Source: DATKSG01 sp035531775
GTDB lineage: Bacteria; Actinomycetota; Acidimicrobiia; Acidimicrobiales; UBA8190
NCBI GenBank assembly: GCA_035531775.1
Contig: DATKSG010000084.1
Location: forward strand, 1-64,000
DNA length: 64,000 bases
Direction: 5' to 3'
Numbering within the stretch: the first letter of the stretch is position 1; every line of letters begins with the position of its first letter. The translations under genes were made by a program, and so were the position numbers. The notes under the pieces are model-generated. The model saw only the letters and a program-made list of their open reading frames with translations, did not search any database and was not told the origin of the DNA. This document shows positions 35,028-44,035 of the stretch, one piece after another.

Positions 35028-36017
35028 ATGGACTCCTCGCCTTCCTCCTCACGCCGGGCCGACACGGTGCGCATGGTGCCGGGGCGCACCACGATCGACG
35101 GGCGCCGCGTGCGCTATGCCGTGTCCGACAACGACGGCGCATCGGGGCCCGAAGGGCCCGGGAGCGACCCCATATGGGCGATCAACCTGCACGGGTACTT
35201 CGCCGGCGGCGGCATGTACTGGCGCGAGAGCAGCCACCTGGCCCGGACCTTCGGGTGGCGGGTGGTGAACCCCAGCCTGGCCGGCTTCGCCGGCACCGAC
35301 CCACTCCCGTGGGAGCACGTGAACGTCCGTGAGATGACCCGCCAGGTGGAAGCGCTGCTCGACCATCTTGGGATCGACCAGGCCCTGTTGCTCGGCCACT
35401 CCATGGGCGGCGCCATCGCCGTGCAGTTCGCCTGCGCCGCCCCCGAGCGCACCCTCGGCATCGTCTATCGCGACGGAGCGGCCACCCCGGCGTGGAAGCA
35501 GCGCCACGGCCCTTTCGTCCGTCTGATGGGACCATTCCTGCCGGACCTCGCCGCGGTGGCCGACCTGCTGGTGGCCGCCGCCCTCGACGTGCCCGACCTG
35601 CTGGTGGGCAGGCGCCTGGCCTCCACCGTGCGCGGGCTGTGGCCCGACGCCCGGCGCAACATCAGGTCCATGGGCCGCACCCTGCCGGTGGGCGCCATGC
35701 TCATGGCCATCGACATGCGCCAGGAGGTGGCCGACATGGTGGAAGCAGCCATCCCGGTTTTGGCGCTGTGGGGCTGTTTCGATCGCATCTGCAATCCGGC
35801 GACGGCGGCGGAGTTCGCCGAGCTGACCGGTCGATCGGTGCAATGGGTGCCCGGAGGCCATTCCTGGATGCTGCCCCGGCCCCAAGGGCAATCCGACGTG
35901 CTGCGCTACCTGCCCACCGGTAGGGCCTTCCTCGAAGAAGTGTGGCAGCGCCGGCGACACCTGCTCGGCTTGGACCAGCCGCAACAGGCGCGCGCCACCA
36001 TGCGGCTGGTGCGCTGA
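35028..36017 (+). CDS. Alpha/beta-hydrolase
   Basis: 329 residues. AINLHGYFAGGGMYWRESSH is the oxyanion region, ALLLGHSMGGAIAVQFACAA the nucleophile elbow (GHSMGG), ALWGCFDRICNP the Asp loop, and WVPGGHSWMLPRP the His. The overall layout resembles haloalkane dehalogenase/epoxide hydrolase-type and lipase-like hydrolases; substrate unknown. ATG 35028 has no clear ribosome site; TAGCGT at 35008-35013 may be a -10. The frame extends upstream through the preceding gene but has no homology there. Confidence 0.85.
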   Translation: MDSSPSSSRRADTVRMVPGRTTIDGRRVRYAVSDNDGASGPEGPGSDPIWAINLHGYFAGGGMYWRESSHLARTFGWRVVNPSLAGFAGTDPLPWEHVNVREMTRQVEALLDHLGIDQALLLGHSMGGAIAVQFACAAPERTLGIVYRDGAATPAWKQRHGPFVRLMGPFLPDLAAVADLLVAAALDVPDLLVGRRLASTVRGLWPDARRNIRSMGRTLPVGAMLMAIDMRQEVADMVEAAIPVLALWGCFDRICNPATAAEFAELTGRSVQWVPGGHSWMLPRPQGQSDVLRYLPTGRAFLEEVWQRRRHLLGLDQPQQARATMRLVR

Positions 36018-36028
36018 CCGGCCACGGC

Positions 36029-37132
36029 GTGGACTGCGCCGACGCCCTCGTCCTAGAGGCACCCGGGCGCCTCGTGCGCCGGTCCCTGCCCCTGCCCGTG
36101 GCCGGCGACGACGACGGCGTGCTGCGGGTCGAGGCCTGCGGCCTGTGCGGCACCGACCACGAGCAGTACAGCGGCGACCTTCCGGCCGGCTTCCACTTCG
36201 TGCCCGGCCACGAGGTGGTCGGGGTGGTCGAGTCGCTCGGGCCGGCGGCGGCGGCCCGTTGGGGCGTGCAGGCCGGTGACCGGGTGGCGGTCGAGGTCTT
36301 CCAATCGTGCCGGGCGTGCGAGCCGTGCCGGGCCGGTGACTACCGCCGGTGCCGGTCCCATGGCATCGGCGACATGTACGGGTTCATCCCCGTAGACAAA
36401 GCCCCTGGGCTGTGGGGCGGGTACGCGCAGTACCAGTACCTGTCACCTGACGCTCTGGTCCACCGCGTTCCCGAGTCGCTCGACCCGGTGCTGGCCACGG
36501 TGTTCAATCCGCTGGGCGCCGGCATCCGCTGGGCCGCCACGGTGCCGGGCACCGCACCCGGTGATGTGGTGGCAGTGCTCGGGCCGGGCATCCGCGGCTT
36601 GTCGTCGTCCGTGGCGGCCAAAGAGGCCGGCGCCGCCTTCGTGCTCGTCACCGGCAGCGGACGGCGCGACGCCGAGCGGCTGGCCCTGGCCCCGGCCTTC
36701 GGAGCCGACGCCGTGGCCGACGTGGAGGTGGAGGACCCGCTGTCGGTGCTGCTGGCCGGAGCCGGCTCGCTGGCCGACGTGGTGGTGGACGTTACGGCCA
36801 AGGCGCCGGCCGCCCTGGCCCAGGCCATCGCCCTATGCCGACCGGGAGGCACGGTGGTCCTGGCCGGGACCAGGGGCTCGGCCGAGACTCCCGGGTTCTG
36901 GCCCGACCTCATCGTCTACAAGGAGTTGCGCATCCTGGGCGCTCTCGGCGTCGACGGCGAGGCGTACCAGGCCGCCTTGGCCCTGCTCGCCAGCGGCCGC
37001 TACCCGTTCGCCGAACTGCCCCGGCGCCGCGTGGGGCTGGACCAGGTGACGTCGCTGCTCTCCTCCATGGCGGCGCCGGGCGACAAGGCGCCGCCGGTGC
37101 ACGGCGTCGTGGAGCCCTGGGCCGGCACCTGA
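36029..37132 (+). CDS. Zinc-dependent medium-chain alcohol dehydrogenase
   Basis: 367 residues. Catalytic zinc ligands are in EACGLCGTDHEQYSGDL and PGHEVVGVVE; the structural zinc site is CRACEPCRAGDYRRC. The nucleotide site reads VVAVLGPGIRGLSSSVAAKE, slightly altered from GxGxxG. It oxidises an alcohol with NAD(P)+. GTG 36029 lies 11 bases after the hydrolase stop, so the two are probably co-transcribed. Earlier in-frame starts fall inside that gene. Confidence 0.88.
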   Translation: MDCADALVLEAPGRLVRRSLPLPVAGDDDGVLRVEACGLCGTDHEQYSGDLPAGFHFVPGHEVVGVVESLGPAAAARWGVQAGDRVAVEVFQSCRACEPCRAGDYRRCRSHGIGDMYGFIPVDKAPGLWGGYAQYQYLSPDALVHRVPESLDPVLATVFNPLGAGIRWAATVPGTAPGDVVAVLGPGIRGLSSSVAAKEAGAAFVLVTGSGRRDAERLALAPAFGADAVADVEVEDPLSVLLAGAGSLADVVVDVTAKAPAALAQAIALCRPGGTVVLAGTRGSAETPGFWPDLIVYKELRILGALGVDGEAYQAALALLASGRYPFAELPRRRVGLDQVTSLLSSMAAPGDKAPPVHGVVEPWAGT

Positions 37133-37149
37133 GGCTCAGGACCGGGGCT

Positions 37150-37605
37150 TCATACGATCCGGTAGGTCTGCACGCCGTGGGCCACCACGGCCCCGGCACC
37201 GTCGGCGGCGGTGATCTCGGTAAAGGTGAGCTCCTTGCCGCGGCGCACCACGCGGCCGTGGCACACCAGGTCGCTCTTCTTGCACGCCCCCACGTACTGG
37301 ATCGACATCGACACAGTGGAGGCGCGCGTCCCCTTGGTGAAATCGTGATCGGACCAGGCGGCGGCAGCGCCGGCGGTGTCCATCACGGTGGCGATCACGC
37401 CGCCGTGGTAGTAGGTGCCGTCGTTGGTGAGCTCGGCGCGAAACGGCAGGCGGAGCACCACCTCGTCGGGCTCGTAGCGATCGAACTGCAAGTTGAGCGA
37501 GGCCAGGTACGGGGTACCGAGCATGGTCCCGGGCACCGCGGCACGCAGCGCCAGTTGCTGCTCCGGCGACAGCGGCCGAGGGGCGCCGGCCGAGGTGGTC
37601 GTCAT
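37150..37605 (-). CDS. PaaI-type hotdog thioesterase
   Basis: 151 residues. YYHGGVIATVMDTAGAAAAW is the hotdog helix with its HGG turn, and STVSMSIQYVGACKKSDLVC and GKELTFTEITAADGAG follow the PaaI fold. It hydrolyses small or aromatic acyl-CoA, limiting CoA trapping. Its leftward promoter probably uses TAAACT within the operator at 37642-37659, placing it under the same control as the divergent dehydrogenase. GGGAGG precedes ATG 37605. Confidence 0.87.
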   Translation of the reverse strand: MTTTSAGAPRPLSPEQQLALRAAVPGTMLGTPYLASLNLQFDRYEPDEVVLRLPFRAELTNDGTYYHGGVIATVMDTAGAAAAWSDHDFTKGTRASTVSMSIQYVGACKKSDLVCHGRVVRRGKELTFTEITAADGAGAVVAHGVQTYRIV

Positions 37606-37641
37606 CGATCGCCTCCCGTAAGCTACGGCGAGCGCCGTACT

Positions 37642-37659
37642 GACTGACGAGTCAGTTTA
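37642..37659 (-). promoter_or_regulatory. Operator overlapping a -10 element (TetR-type site 2)
   Basis: Read on the minus strand, TAAACTGACTCGTCAGTC is an inverted repeat with a 2-base spacer and a TAAACT -10 facing the thioesterase gene. It differs from the 33963 site at only two of 18 positions. It also sits 30 bases before the divergent dehydrogenase start and may govern both. Confidence 0.65.
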
Positions 37660-37688
37660 GCGGCGGGCCAGACGAGCGAGGAGGCCGC

Positions 37689-38942
37689 GTGCGCTGGGAG
37701 ATCGAGGACACGCCGGAGCGCCTGGCCTTCCGGCGGGAGTTCCAGGCCTGGCTGGCCGAGGTTCTCCCACCGGGGTGGGTAGATGCCGTGGACAAGGGGG
37801 ACGACGCCGAGCTCGAGGGCGTGAAGGCCGACGCCGGCTTCAACCCCTTCGTGTGGCAGGGGACGATCGGCCGCAGCGCTTATGCAGCGCCCCTGTGGCC
37901 CAAGGAGTACGGCGGCCTGTCCGGCGAGGTGTGGATGCAGCAGGTCATCCGGTCCGAGTTGGTGCGCCACCGGCTGCCCACCGTGTCCATCAACCTCCTC
38001 GGCGTGGGACTGGCCGGCCCCACCCTGATCGAGCACGGGACCGAAGCGCACAAGGAGCGGTACCTGCGCAAGATCCTGTCCGGCGAGGAGATCTGGTGTC
38101 AGCTCTTCAGCGAGCCCGGCTCGGGCTCGGACCTGGCGTCGCTCGCCACCAGGGCGGTGCGCGACGGTGACGAGTGGGTGGTGAACGGCCAGAAGGTGTG
38201 GACCACCATCGCCCAGTTCTCGGCGTTCGGCATGCTGCTGGCCCGCACCGACCCGGCCGCGGCCAAGCACGACGGCCTCACCTACTTCATCGTCGACATG
38301 AAGTCGCCAGGCGTCGAGGTGCGGCCGCTGCGGCAGATGACCGGCTCGTCGGAATTCAACGAGGTCTTCTTCACCGACGTGCACGTCCCTGATGCCAACC
38401 GCGTCGGCGACGTCGGGGACGGATGGCGCTGTGCCCGCACCACGTTGATGAACGAGCGGGTGGCCCTGGCCGGAATCTCGCTCGACCCGGTGTCGTTCAC
38501 CGGCGGGGTGCGGCGCGACCCGTGGCAGTCGTACCTCGACCAGATCCCCGACCGCACCAACCCGGTGGTGCGCCAACGACTGGCCCAGTTCTACATCGAG
38601 TCCGAGGTGAAGGAGATCACGGCTTTCCGGGCCAATTCGGCCAGGATGCGCGGGCACCAGCCGGGCCCCGAGGGCTCGGTGAACAAGGTGTTCAACGCCG
38701 AGTACAACCAGCGGCGCTCCACGTTCGCCATGGACGCCGGCGGCATGGCGGCGGTGGCCTGGATGCCGGGCGACACCCGGGGCGAGGGTAGGGCCCAGAC
38801 GTTCCTGCGGGCCCGGGCCAACACCATCGAGGGGGGGACCTCCGAGGTGCTGCGCAACCAGATGGCCGAGCGCATCCTGGGCCTGCCCCGCGACGTGGAT
38901 GTCGACAAGGGCGTGGCGTGGGCCGACGTGCAACGCAACTGA
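37689..38942 (+). CDS. Acyl-CoA dehydrogenase
   Basis: 417 residues from GTG 37689, which follows GAGGAGG. WEIEDTPERLAFRREFQAWL opens the helical domain. WCQLFSEPGSGSDLASLATR, NGQKVWTTIAQFSAFGMLLA and NTIEGGTSEVLRNQMAERIL are flavin and substrate blocks. Close relative of the 21883-23088 enzyme. First gene of a rightward lipid cluster; the GMC oxidase gene overlaps its last 25 bases. Probably acts on a long-chain or ring-bearing acyl-CoA. Confidence 0.9.
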   Translation: MRWEIEDTPERLAFRREFQAWLAEVLPPGWVDAVDKGDDAELEGVKADAGFNPFVWQGTIGRSAYAAPLWPKEYGGLSGEVWMQQVIRSELVRHRLPTVSINLLGVGLAGPTLIEHGTEAHKERYLRKILSGEEIWCQLFSEPGSGSDLASLATRAVRDGDEWVVNGQKVWTTIAQFSAFGMLLARTDPAAAKHDGLTYFIVDMKSPGVEVRPLRQMTGSSEFNEVFFTDVHVPDANRVGDVGDGWRCARTTLMNERVALAGISLDPVSFTGGVRRDPWQSYLDQIPDRTNPVVRQRLAQFYIESEVKEITAFRANSARMRGHQPGPEGSVNKVFNAEYNQRRSTFAMDAGGMAAVAWMPGDTRGEGRAQTFLRARANTIEGGTSEVLRNQMAERILGLPRDVDVDKGVAWADVQRN

Positions 38943-40828
38943 GCACCGGGGCCTGGGACGCCTCAGCCCTGGCCGGGCTGTGCTCGGCGCTGCTGCCTCC
39001 CGAGCACGGCGGTCCCGATCCTCACACGCTGTCGGTGGCCCTGGCGCGCTTTCTCGACCGCCAGCCGGCCGCCGTGTCGGCCGGCGCCCGACTCGGAGCT
39101 TCGGCCCTCGACGCCGCTTCGGTGCTGGCCTCGGGGTCGCGTCTGGCGCGGCGGCCGGCTGACGAGCGCATTGCGCTGTTGCGGGCAGTGGCGTCGGTGG
39201 GCTCTCTCTCCCTCGGCCTCGACGGCCTGAAGGCTCTCGTCCTGCTGGTCCACGGGGCCGACACGGCCGCCGCCGACGTGCGCAGCGGGCCGGCCTCTAG
39301 CGCTCCGGCGCGCCCCGACGCCCCCTTGGAGATCACGGCGGCGCGGGACTGGCCGGGGTGGAGCAGCGCCGATGTGGTGGTGGTGGGCTCGGGAGCCGGA
39401 GGGGCCATGGCGGCGCGCACCTTGGCCCGCGTCGGCCTGCGGGTGGTGATCGTCGAGGAAGGGCGGCGCCACACGGTGGAGGAGTTCCGCTCCGGCCACC
39501 CCCTCGACCGCTTCGCCTCGCTGTATCGCGACGGCGGTGCCACCGCAGCGGTCGGGTGGCCGCCGGTGGTGCTGCCCATCGGCCGGGCCGTAGGAGGGAC
39601 GACGGTGGTCAATTCGGGCACCTGCTACCGCACGCCCCCGGCCGTGCTGCGTCGGTGGCGTGACGAGGCCGGGTTGGAGGTGGCCGACCCTGACCGCTTC
39701 GCCCCCTACCTCGACGAGGTGTGGAGGACGCTGCAGGTCGCCCCGGTGCCTGCCCGGGTCATGGGGCGCAACGGCCGGCTGGCCCTGGCCGGGGCGGCCG
39801 CCTTGGGCTGGAGCGCACAGCCCATCGACCGCAATGCCCCAGGGTGCGGCGGCTGCTGCCAGTGCTCGATCGGCTGCCCGCGCAACGCCAAGTTCGGCGT
39901 GCATTTGAACGCCTTGCCCGAAGCGTGTGCCGCCGGGGCGCACATCGTGTCCGAGGCCCGGGTGCGGCGGGTGCTGGTCGAGGCGGGGCGGGCCGTGGGC
40001 ATCGAAGCCCGGCGGCCCGACGGCTCGCTCTTCACCGTGCGAGCCGGCCACGGGGTGGTGGTGAGCGCCGGGACCACCGAGACCCCGCTGCTACTGCGGC
40101 GCAGCGGGGTAGGAGCCCACCCGCTACTCGGGCGGAACATGGCACTGCATCCGGCGGTGGGCGTGTCGGGCCGTTTCGAGGAGCCGGTCACCGCCTGGCG
40201 AGGAGTGCTGCAGAGTGCCGCCGTGGACGAGTTCCACGAACAGCTGGGCATCCTGGTCGAGGCCACCGCCACCCCGCCGGGCATGGGCACCATGCAGCTC
40301 CCGGGGCTCGGCCCCGAGCTGCTGAGCGAGCTGGCCGGCGCCGGACAGCTGGCCACGCTGGGTGCCATGGTGGCCGACCTTCCGGGCGGCCGCGTCATGG
40401 GCCGGCGCCATGGGCTGCTGCGCTACGACCTGTCGCGGCGCGACGGGGCCCGGCTGGTGGCCGCCATCGGCATCATGGGCCGGCTGCTGCTGGCGGCGGG
40501 GGCCACCGAGGTGCTCACCGGGATCCCGGGCCACGAGCGGGTGGGCGACACCGAGGCGCTGGAGCGGGCCACGTCCTCGGCCGATCCCCGGCGCCTGCAC
40601 GTGGCCGCCTTCCACCCGGTGGGAACGGCCGGCGCCGGGGCGGACCCCGAGCGCTTCCCGGTAGGCCCCGACGGGGCCCTGCGCGGCATTGCCCGCCTGT
40701 GGGTGGCCGACGGCTCGGTCCTCCCGACCTGTCCCGAGGTCAACCCCCAGGTGACCATCATGGGCTTGGCGCTGGCCATCGCCGACGGAGTGGCCGACGC
40801 CGGGTCGGCCGGCGCCGCGGTTGCCTAG
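38918..40828 (+). CDS. GMC-family alcohol oxidase/dehydrogenase with an N-terminal helical domain
   Basis: 636 residues. The first 135 residues are a helical region resembling the extension of long-chain fatty alcohol oxidases. FAD binding follows in VVVVGSGAGGAMAARTLARV. A cysteine-rich loop (GCGGCCQCSIGCPRNAKFG) and the C-terminal FHPVGTAGAGADPERFPVGP block complete a GMC enzyme. It oxidises primary alcohols, plausibly fatty or sterol-derived, to aldehydes for the aldehyde dehydrogenase four genes on. The start is uncertain: GTG 38918 overlaps the dehydrogenase gene by 25 bases, and no later ATG/GTG precedes the conserved region closely. Confidence 0.83.
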   Translation: MGRRATQLSTGAWDASALAGLCSALLPPEHGGPDPHTLSVALARFLDRQPAAVSAGARLGASALDAASVLASGSRLARRPADERIALLRAVASVGSLSLGLDGLKALVLLVHGADTAAADVRSGPASSAPARPDAPLEITAARDWPGWSSADVVVVGSGAGGAMAARTLARVGLRVVIVEEGRRHTVEEFRSGHPLDRFASLYRDGGATAAVGWPPVVLPIGRAVGGTTVVNSGTCYRTPPAVLRRWRDEAGLEVADPDRFAPYLDEVWRTLQVAPVPARVMGRNGRLALAGAAALGWSAQPIDRNAPGCGGCCQCSIGCPRNAKFGVHLNALPEACAAGAHIVSEARVRRVLVEAGRAVGIEARRPDGSLFTVRAGHGVVVSAGTTETPLLLRRSGVGAHPLLGRNMALHPAVGVSGRFEEPVTAWRGVLQSAAVDEFHEQLGILVEATATPPGMGTMQLPGLGPELLSELAGAGQLATLGAMVADLPGGRVMGRRHGLLRYDLSRRDGARLVAAIGIMGRLLLAAGATEVLTGIPGHERVGDTEALERATSSADPRRLHVAAFHPVGTAGAGADPERFPVGPDGALRGIARLWVADGSVLPTCPEVNPQVTIMGLALAIADGVADAGSAGAAVA

Positions 40829-40843
40829 ACTGACGTGTCAGTC
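40826..40843 (+). promoter_or_regulatory. Operator overlapping a -10 element (TetR-type site 3)
   Basis: TAGACTGACGTGTCAGTC begins at the TAG stop of the GMC gene. The arms GACTGAC/GTCAGTC match perfectly across two bases, and TAGACT is a -10. It lies 21 bases before ATG 40865, so it gives the downstream genes a promoter inside the cluster. Confidence 0.65.
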
Positions 40844-40864
40844 GGCACGAGGGAGGGGATCTCC

Positions 40865-41545
40865 ATGGCAGGTACGGCACTGATCCAGGTCCTCGGGGCC
40901 ATCGCCTACGGCGAGCACAAGGCCTACGACAAGGCCACCGAGCGCGCCCGCTCGGCCATCGACGCCGAGGAGCGCCGGATGTGGCGCACCATCGCCGCCG
41001 AGGAGTTGCGCCACCACAAGGGCTTCGTGCGCCGACTCGTTGCGCTCGGGGCCGACCCCGACCGGGCCATGGCTCCTTACCGCGCCTCGCTCGACCGGTT
41101 CCATTCCATGGCCCCCGAGCCCGACGAGATCCGGGCCGCCGTGCTGGACCTTCTCGGTGAGGGGATCGCCTCGGACCTGCTGAGCTGGCTGCGACGGGTG
41201 GCCGACCCCGACACGGCGGCCTTCGTCGACACCGTCATCGCCGACGAGGTGGGCCACGAGGGCCGGGCTGCCGCCGAGGTCCGCCGGCTCATGGCCGACG
41301 CCCCCGACGGGCGCCGGCGCGGCTCCGCCGCGGCGCGCCAGATGGTGCTGCGCATGGCGTCGAGCGGCGGTCGCACCGGTGTGCCTTTCACCGCTTTCGT
41401 GCGCCTCGGCCGGGCGCATGAGCTGGTGGGCGCGCTGGCCGGCGGCTACACCCGACGCCTGCGCATGCTCGGCATCGAGCCGTGGCACACGCTCGGGCGC
41501 TTCGACGTTCTCGGCGTCCTGGGCGCGGCGCAGCCGGCAGCGTGA
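40865..41545 (+). CDS. Ferritin-like di-iron protein
   Basis: 226 residues, mostly helical. The iron ligands of a four-helix bundle are visible: Glu17 (GEHKAYD), Glu47-x2-His50 (AEELRHH), Glu99 (LLGEGIAS) and Glu128-x2-His131 (ADEVGHE). This is the ferritin-like two-iron carboxylate pattern seen in oxygenases, desaturases and rubrerythrin relatives. No known family is certain. The setting among acyl-CoA and alcohol-oxidising genes suggests an oxygen-using lipid modification. GGGAGGGG precedes ATG 40865; a GTG 30 bases earlier lies within the operator and is rejected. Confidence 0.75.
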   Translation: MAGTALIQVLGAIAYGEHKAYDKATERARSAIDAEERRMWRTIAAEELRHHKGFVRRLVALGADPDRAMAPYRASLDRFHSMAPEPDEIRAAVLDLLGEGIASDLLSWLRRVADPDTAAFVDTVIADEVGHEGRAAAEVRRLMADAPDGRRRGSAAARQMVLRMASSGGRTGVPFTAFVRLGRAHELVGALAGGYTRRLRMLGIEPWHTLGRFDVLGVLGAAQPAA

Positions 41546-42507
41546 GCGCGGCGGCCACCATGGCCCCGCGTTGGCGGGGACAACCCGGTCGCCTCGAGGT
41601 CTGGTACACAACGCTGTCGGACCCGGCCACGTCTACCGGCTGCTGGATCCACCACGAGCTGGTGGCCCCCGACCACGGCGCACCGTACGTCCACGGGTGG
41701 GCGGCGTTGTTCGGCACCGAGGGCGAGCCGGTGCTCGAACGATTCGGGCCCGCTGAAGCCGAGGCCACGGTGGCGACCGGCGACAGTCCCGGGCGGGGAT
41801 GGCCCTCGACACCCGACGCCGTGTTCGACCCGCCGGCCCTGCGCGGTGGGGCCGGGCGGCTCGGATGGGATCTGCGCTGGGACGAGGCGACGCCCGAGCC
41901 CACTGCTCTCTATACCTTCCCGGCGTGGGCTTGGGAGCGCGAGGCCCTGCCGGCGGCGCAGGTCGTCCCGGTGCCCAGTGCGGTGTTCTCGGGGACCCTG
42001 TCGCTCGACGGCGAGGTGTTGTCGCTGTCGGAGCAATCACGGGGCAACGTGGCCCACATCTATGGACAGGGCAGCGCCAAGCGCTGGGGATGGCTGCACG
42101 CTGATCTGGGCGGAGGCGACGTGCTCGAGATCGTCTCGGCCGTGAGCCGCCACCGGGGCCTCGACCACCTCCCTCCACTGGCTTTCGTCCAGCTGCGCAC
42201 AGGCGGGCGGGACTGGCCCAGGGACCCGGTGATGGCCGCCTCGCTGTTTCGCACCAACCTGAGCCTGCCTACCTGGCAGGTCCGGGGCACGGTGGGCCGG
42301 TGGCGTCTGCGGGCCGAGATCACCGTGCCCGAGCACGACTCGGTGGCCGTCGGCTACGTGGACCCCGACGGGGCCACGGCCACGTGCACCAACAGCGCCC
42401 GGGCCGACGCTGAGGTCGTTCTCGAGCGCCGCCGGGTCCGGTGGGAGACCGTGGCAGCCTGGACGCTGCGGGGCACGGCGCACGCCGAGGTCGGGACCCG
42501 CCCATGA
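41542..42507 (+). CDS. Lipocalin-like beta-barrel protein (CrtC/tocopherol cyclase-like)
   Basis: 321 residues from GTG 41542, overlapping the ferritin-like stop (GTGA). WYTTLSDPATSTGCWIHHEL and FSGTLSLDGEVLSLSEQSRG, then IYGQGSAKRWGWLHADLGGG, resemble the duplicated lipocalin barrels of carotenoid hydratase CrtC and tocopherol cyclase, which bind long prenyl or lipid chains. No signal sequence. Coupling to the di-iron gene suggests that it binds that enzyme's lipid substrate or product. The fold call is by recognition of strand motifs and is moderate. Confidence 0.6.
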   Translation: MSAAATMAPRWRGQPGRLEVWYTTLSDPATSTGCWIHHELVAPDHGAPYVHGWAALFGTEGEPVLERFGPAEAEATVATGDSPGRGWPSTPDAVFDPPALRGGAGRLGWDLRWDEATPEPTALYTFPAWAWEREALPAAQVVPVPSAVFSGTLSLDGEVLSLSEQSRGNVAHIYGQGSAKRWGWLHADLGGGDVLEIVSAVSRHRGLDHLPPLAFVQLRTGGRDWPRDPVMAASLFRTNLSLPTWQVRGTVGRWRLRAEITVPEHDSVAVGYVDPDGATATCTNSARADAEVVLERRRVRWETVAAWTLRGTAHAEVGTRP

Positions 42508-42529
42508 CCAGCCGACACCGAGGAGCGCC

Positions 42530-44035
42530 ATGGCGACCTTGACCACCACTGCAACGGCCGGCACCGCCGCCGACTCGGCCGGTACAGCCGGCGACGGCAC
42601 TGTGGACGCCGTCGGCCAGGTGGACGGCGCCGTGGCCCGGGCCCGCGAGGCGTCGGGGAGTTGGGCGGCGCTGTCCCCTGCCGAGCGGGCCGGCCACCTG
42701 CTGGCCGTACGGCGGGTGCTTCTCGAACGCATGGACAAGCTCGTGGACATCGTGGTGGCCGAAACGGGCAAGCTCTCGGCCGAGGCCACCGTCAACGAGT
42801 TCCTCGTCGCCTGCGAACACCTCACCTGGACGGCTCGTCACGCCCCGCGCCTGCTCGCCCGTCGCCGCGTCGGCGGAGGCCTCCTCGCCCACAAGCGGGC
42901 CGAGAAGCGCTACGAGCCGCTGGGCGTGGTGGGCGTCATCAGCCCCTGGAACTACCCGTTGGTGCTGTCGCTCGGCCCGGTGGTCACCGCCCTGTTGGCC
43001 GGCAACACGGTGGTGCTCAAGTCCTCGGAGCTCACCCCCGGGGTCGGGACCGCACTCGGGGAAATCTTCTCCTCCATGGCCAGCCACGACCGGATCGTCC
43101 AGGTGGTGACCGGTGGAGCGGCGGTGGGCGAGGCCCTCGTGCGCGGCGGGGTGGACAAGGTCTGCTTCACCGGCTCGGTGGCCACCGGCAAGGCGGTCAT
43201 GGCAGCGGCGGCCGAAACGCTCACCCCCGTGGTGCTCGAGCTCGGAGGCAAGGACCCCATGATCGTGTGCGCCGACGCCGATATCCGGCGCGCCGCGCGC
43301 GCCGCGGTGTGGGGGGCGTTCACCAACTGCGGGCAGACCTGCATCGGCACCGAGCGTGTGTACGTGGTGGACGAGGTCTACGACGCCTTCGTGGACAGCG
43401 TGCTCGACCTGACCCGGACCCTGCATCAAGGACGCGGTCGGGGCGCCGATGTGGGGGCCATGACCCATGAAGCCCAGGTGGCGGTGTGCCAGGCCCATGT
43501 GGCCGACGCCGTGGCCCGAGGGGCGACGGTGGCGGCCGGGGGCACCCGCACCGAGGTCGAGGGGCGCAGCGCCTTCGCCCCCACTGTGTTGCTCGGGGTA
43601 GACCACTCCATGGACGTGATGCGCCACGAGACCTTCGGCCCGCTGTTGCCGGTAATGAGAGTGGCCGACGTCGAGGAGGCGCTGGCCCTGGCCAACGACT
43701 CGCCCTACGGATTGAGCGCATCGGTCTTCGCCAAAGACCCGGCCGTGGTGGAGCGACTGGTAGCCGGGCTGCAGGCCGGCAGCGTGTGCGTGAACGACGT
43801 CATGGTGTCCTTCGCCATCGCCGGGCTGCCCTTCGGCGGGGTCAAGTCCTCCGGCGTGGGCGTTACCCACGGGGCCGAGGGGCTCCACGAGTTCACGCGG
43901 GTGAAAGCGGTGGCCACCGACCGGGGGCGGCTGCGCCGGGAGCCGATGTGGCTGCCGCTGCCTCCGGTCCTCGAACGCGTGGCCCGTCTGGCCATGCGCC
44001 TGCGTTACCGGGATGCGGGGCGGGTAGCGCCATGA
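42530..44035 (+). CDS. NAD(P)-dependent aldehyde dehydrogenase
   Basis: 501 residues. VGVISPWNYPLVLSLGPVVT, FTGSVATGKAVM, LELGGKDPMIVCADADIRRA (catalytic Glu) and GAFTNCGQTCIGTERVYVVD (nucleophile Cys) are complete, and RHETFGPLLPVMRV is also normal. It oxidises aldehydes to acids, fitting the product of the cluster's GMC alcohol oxidase. The first 30 residues are Ala/Gly/Thr-rich. GAGGAGCG precedes ATG 42530, and its stop overlaps the next start (ATGA). Confidence 0.92.
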   Translation: MATLTTTATAGTAADSAGTAGDGTVDAVGQVDGAVARAREASGSWAALSPAERAGHLLAVRRVLLERMDKLVDIVVAETGKLSAEATVNEFLVACEHLTWTARHAPRLLARRRVGGGLLAHKRAEKRYEPLGVVGVISPWNYPLVLSLGPVVTALLAGNTVVLKSSELTPGVGTALGEIFSSMASHDRIVQVVTGGAAVGEALVRGGVDKVCFTGSVATGKAVMAAAAETLTPVVLELGGKDPMIVCADADIRRAARAAVWGAFTNCGQTCIGTERVYVVDEVYDAFVDSVLDLTRTLHQGRGRGADVGAMTHEAQVAVCQAHVADAVARGATVAAGGTRTEVEGRSAFAPTVLLGVDHSMDVMRHETFGPLLPVMRVADVEEALALANDSPYGLSASVFAKDPAVVERLVAGLQAGSVCVNDVMVSFAIAGLPFGGVKSSGVGVTHGAEGLHEFTRVKAVATDRGRLRREPMWLPLPPVLERVARLAMRLRYRDAGRVAP

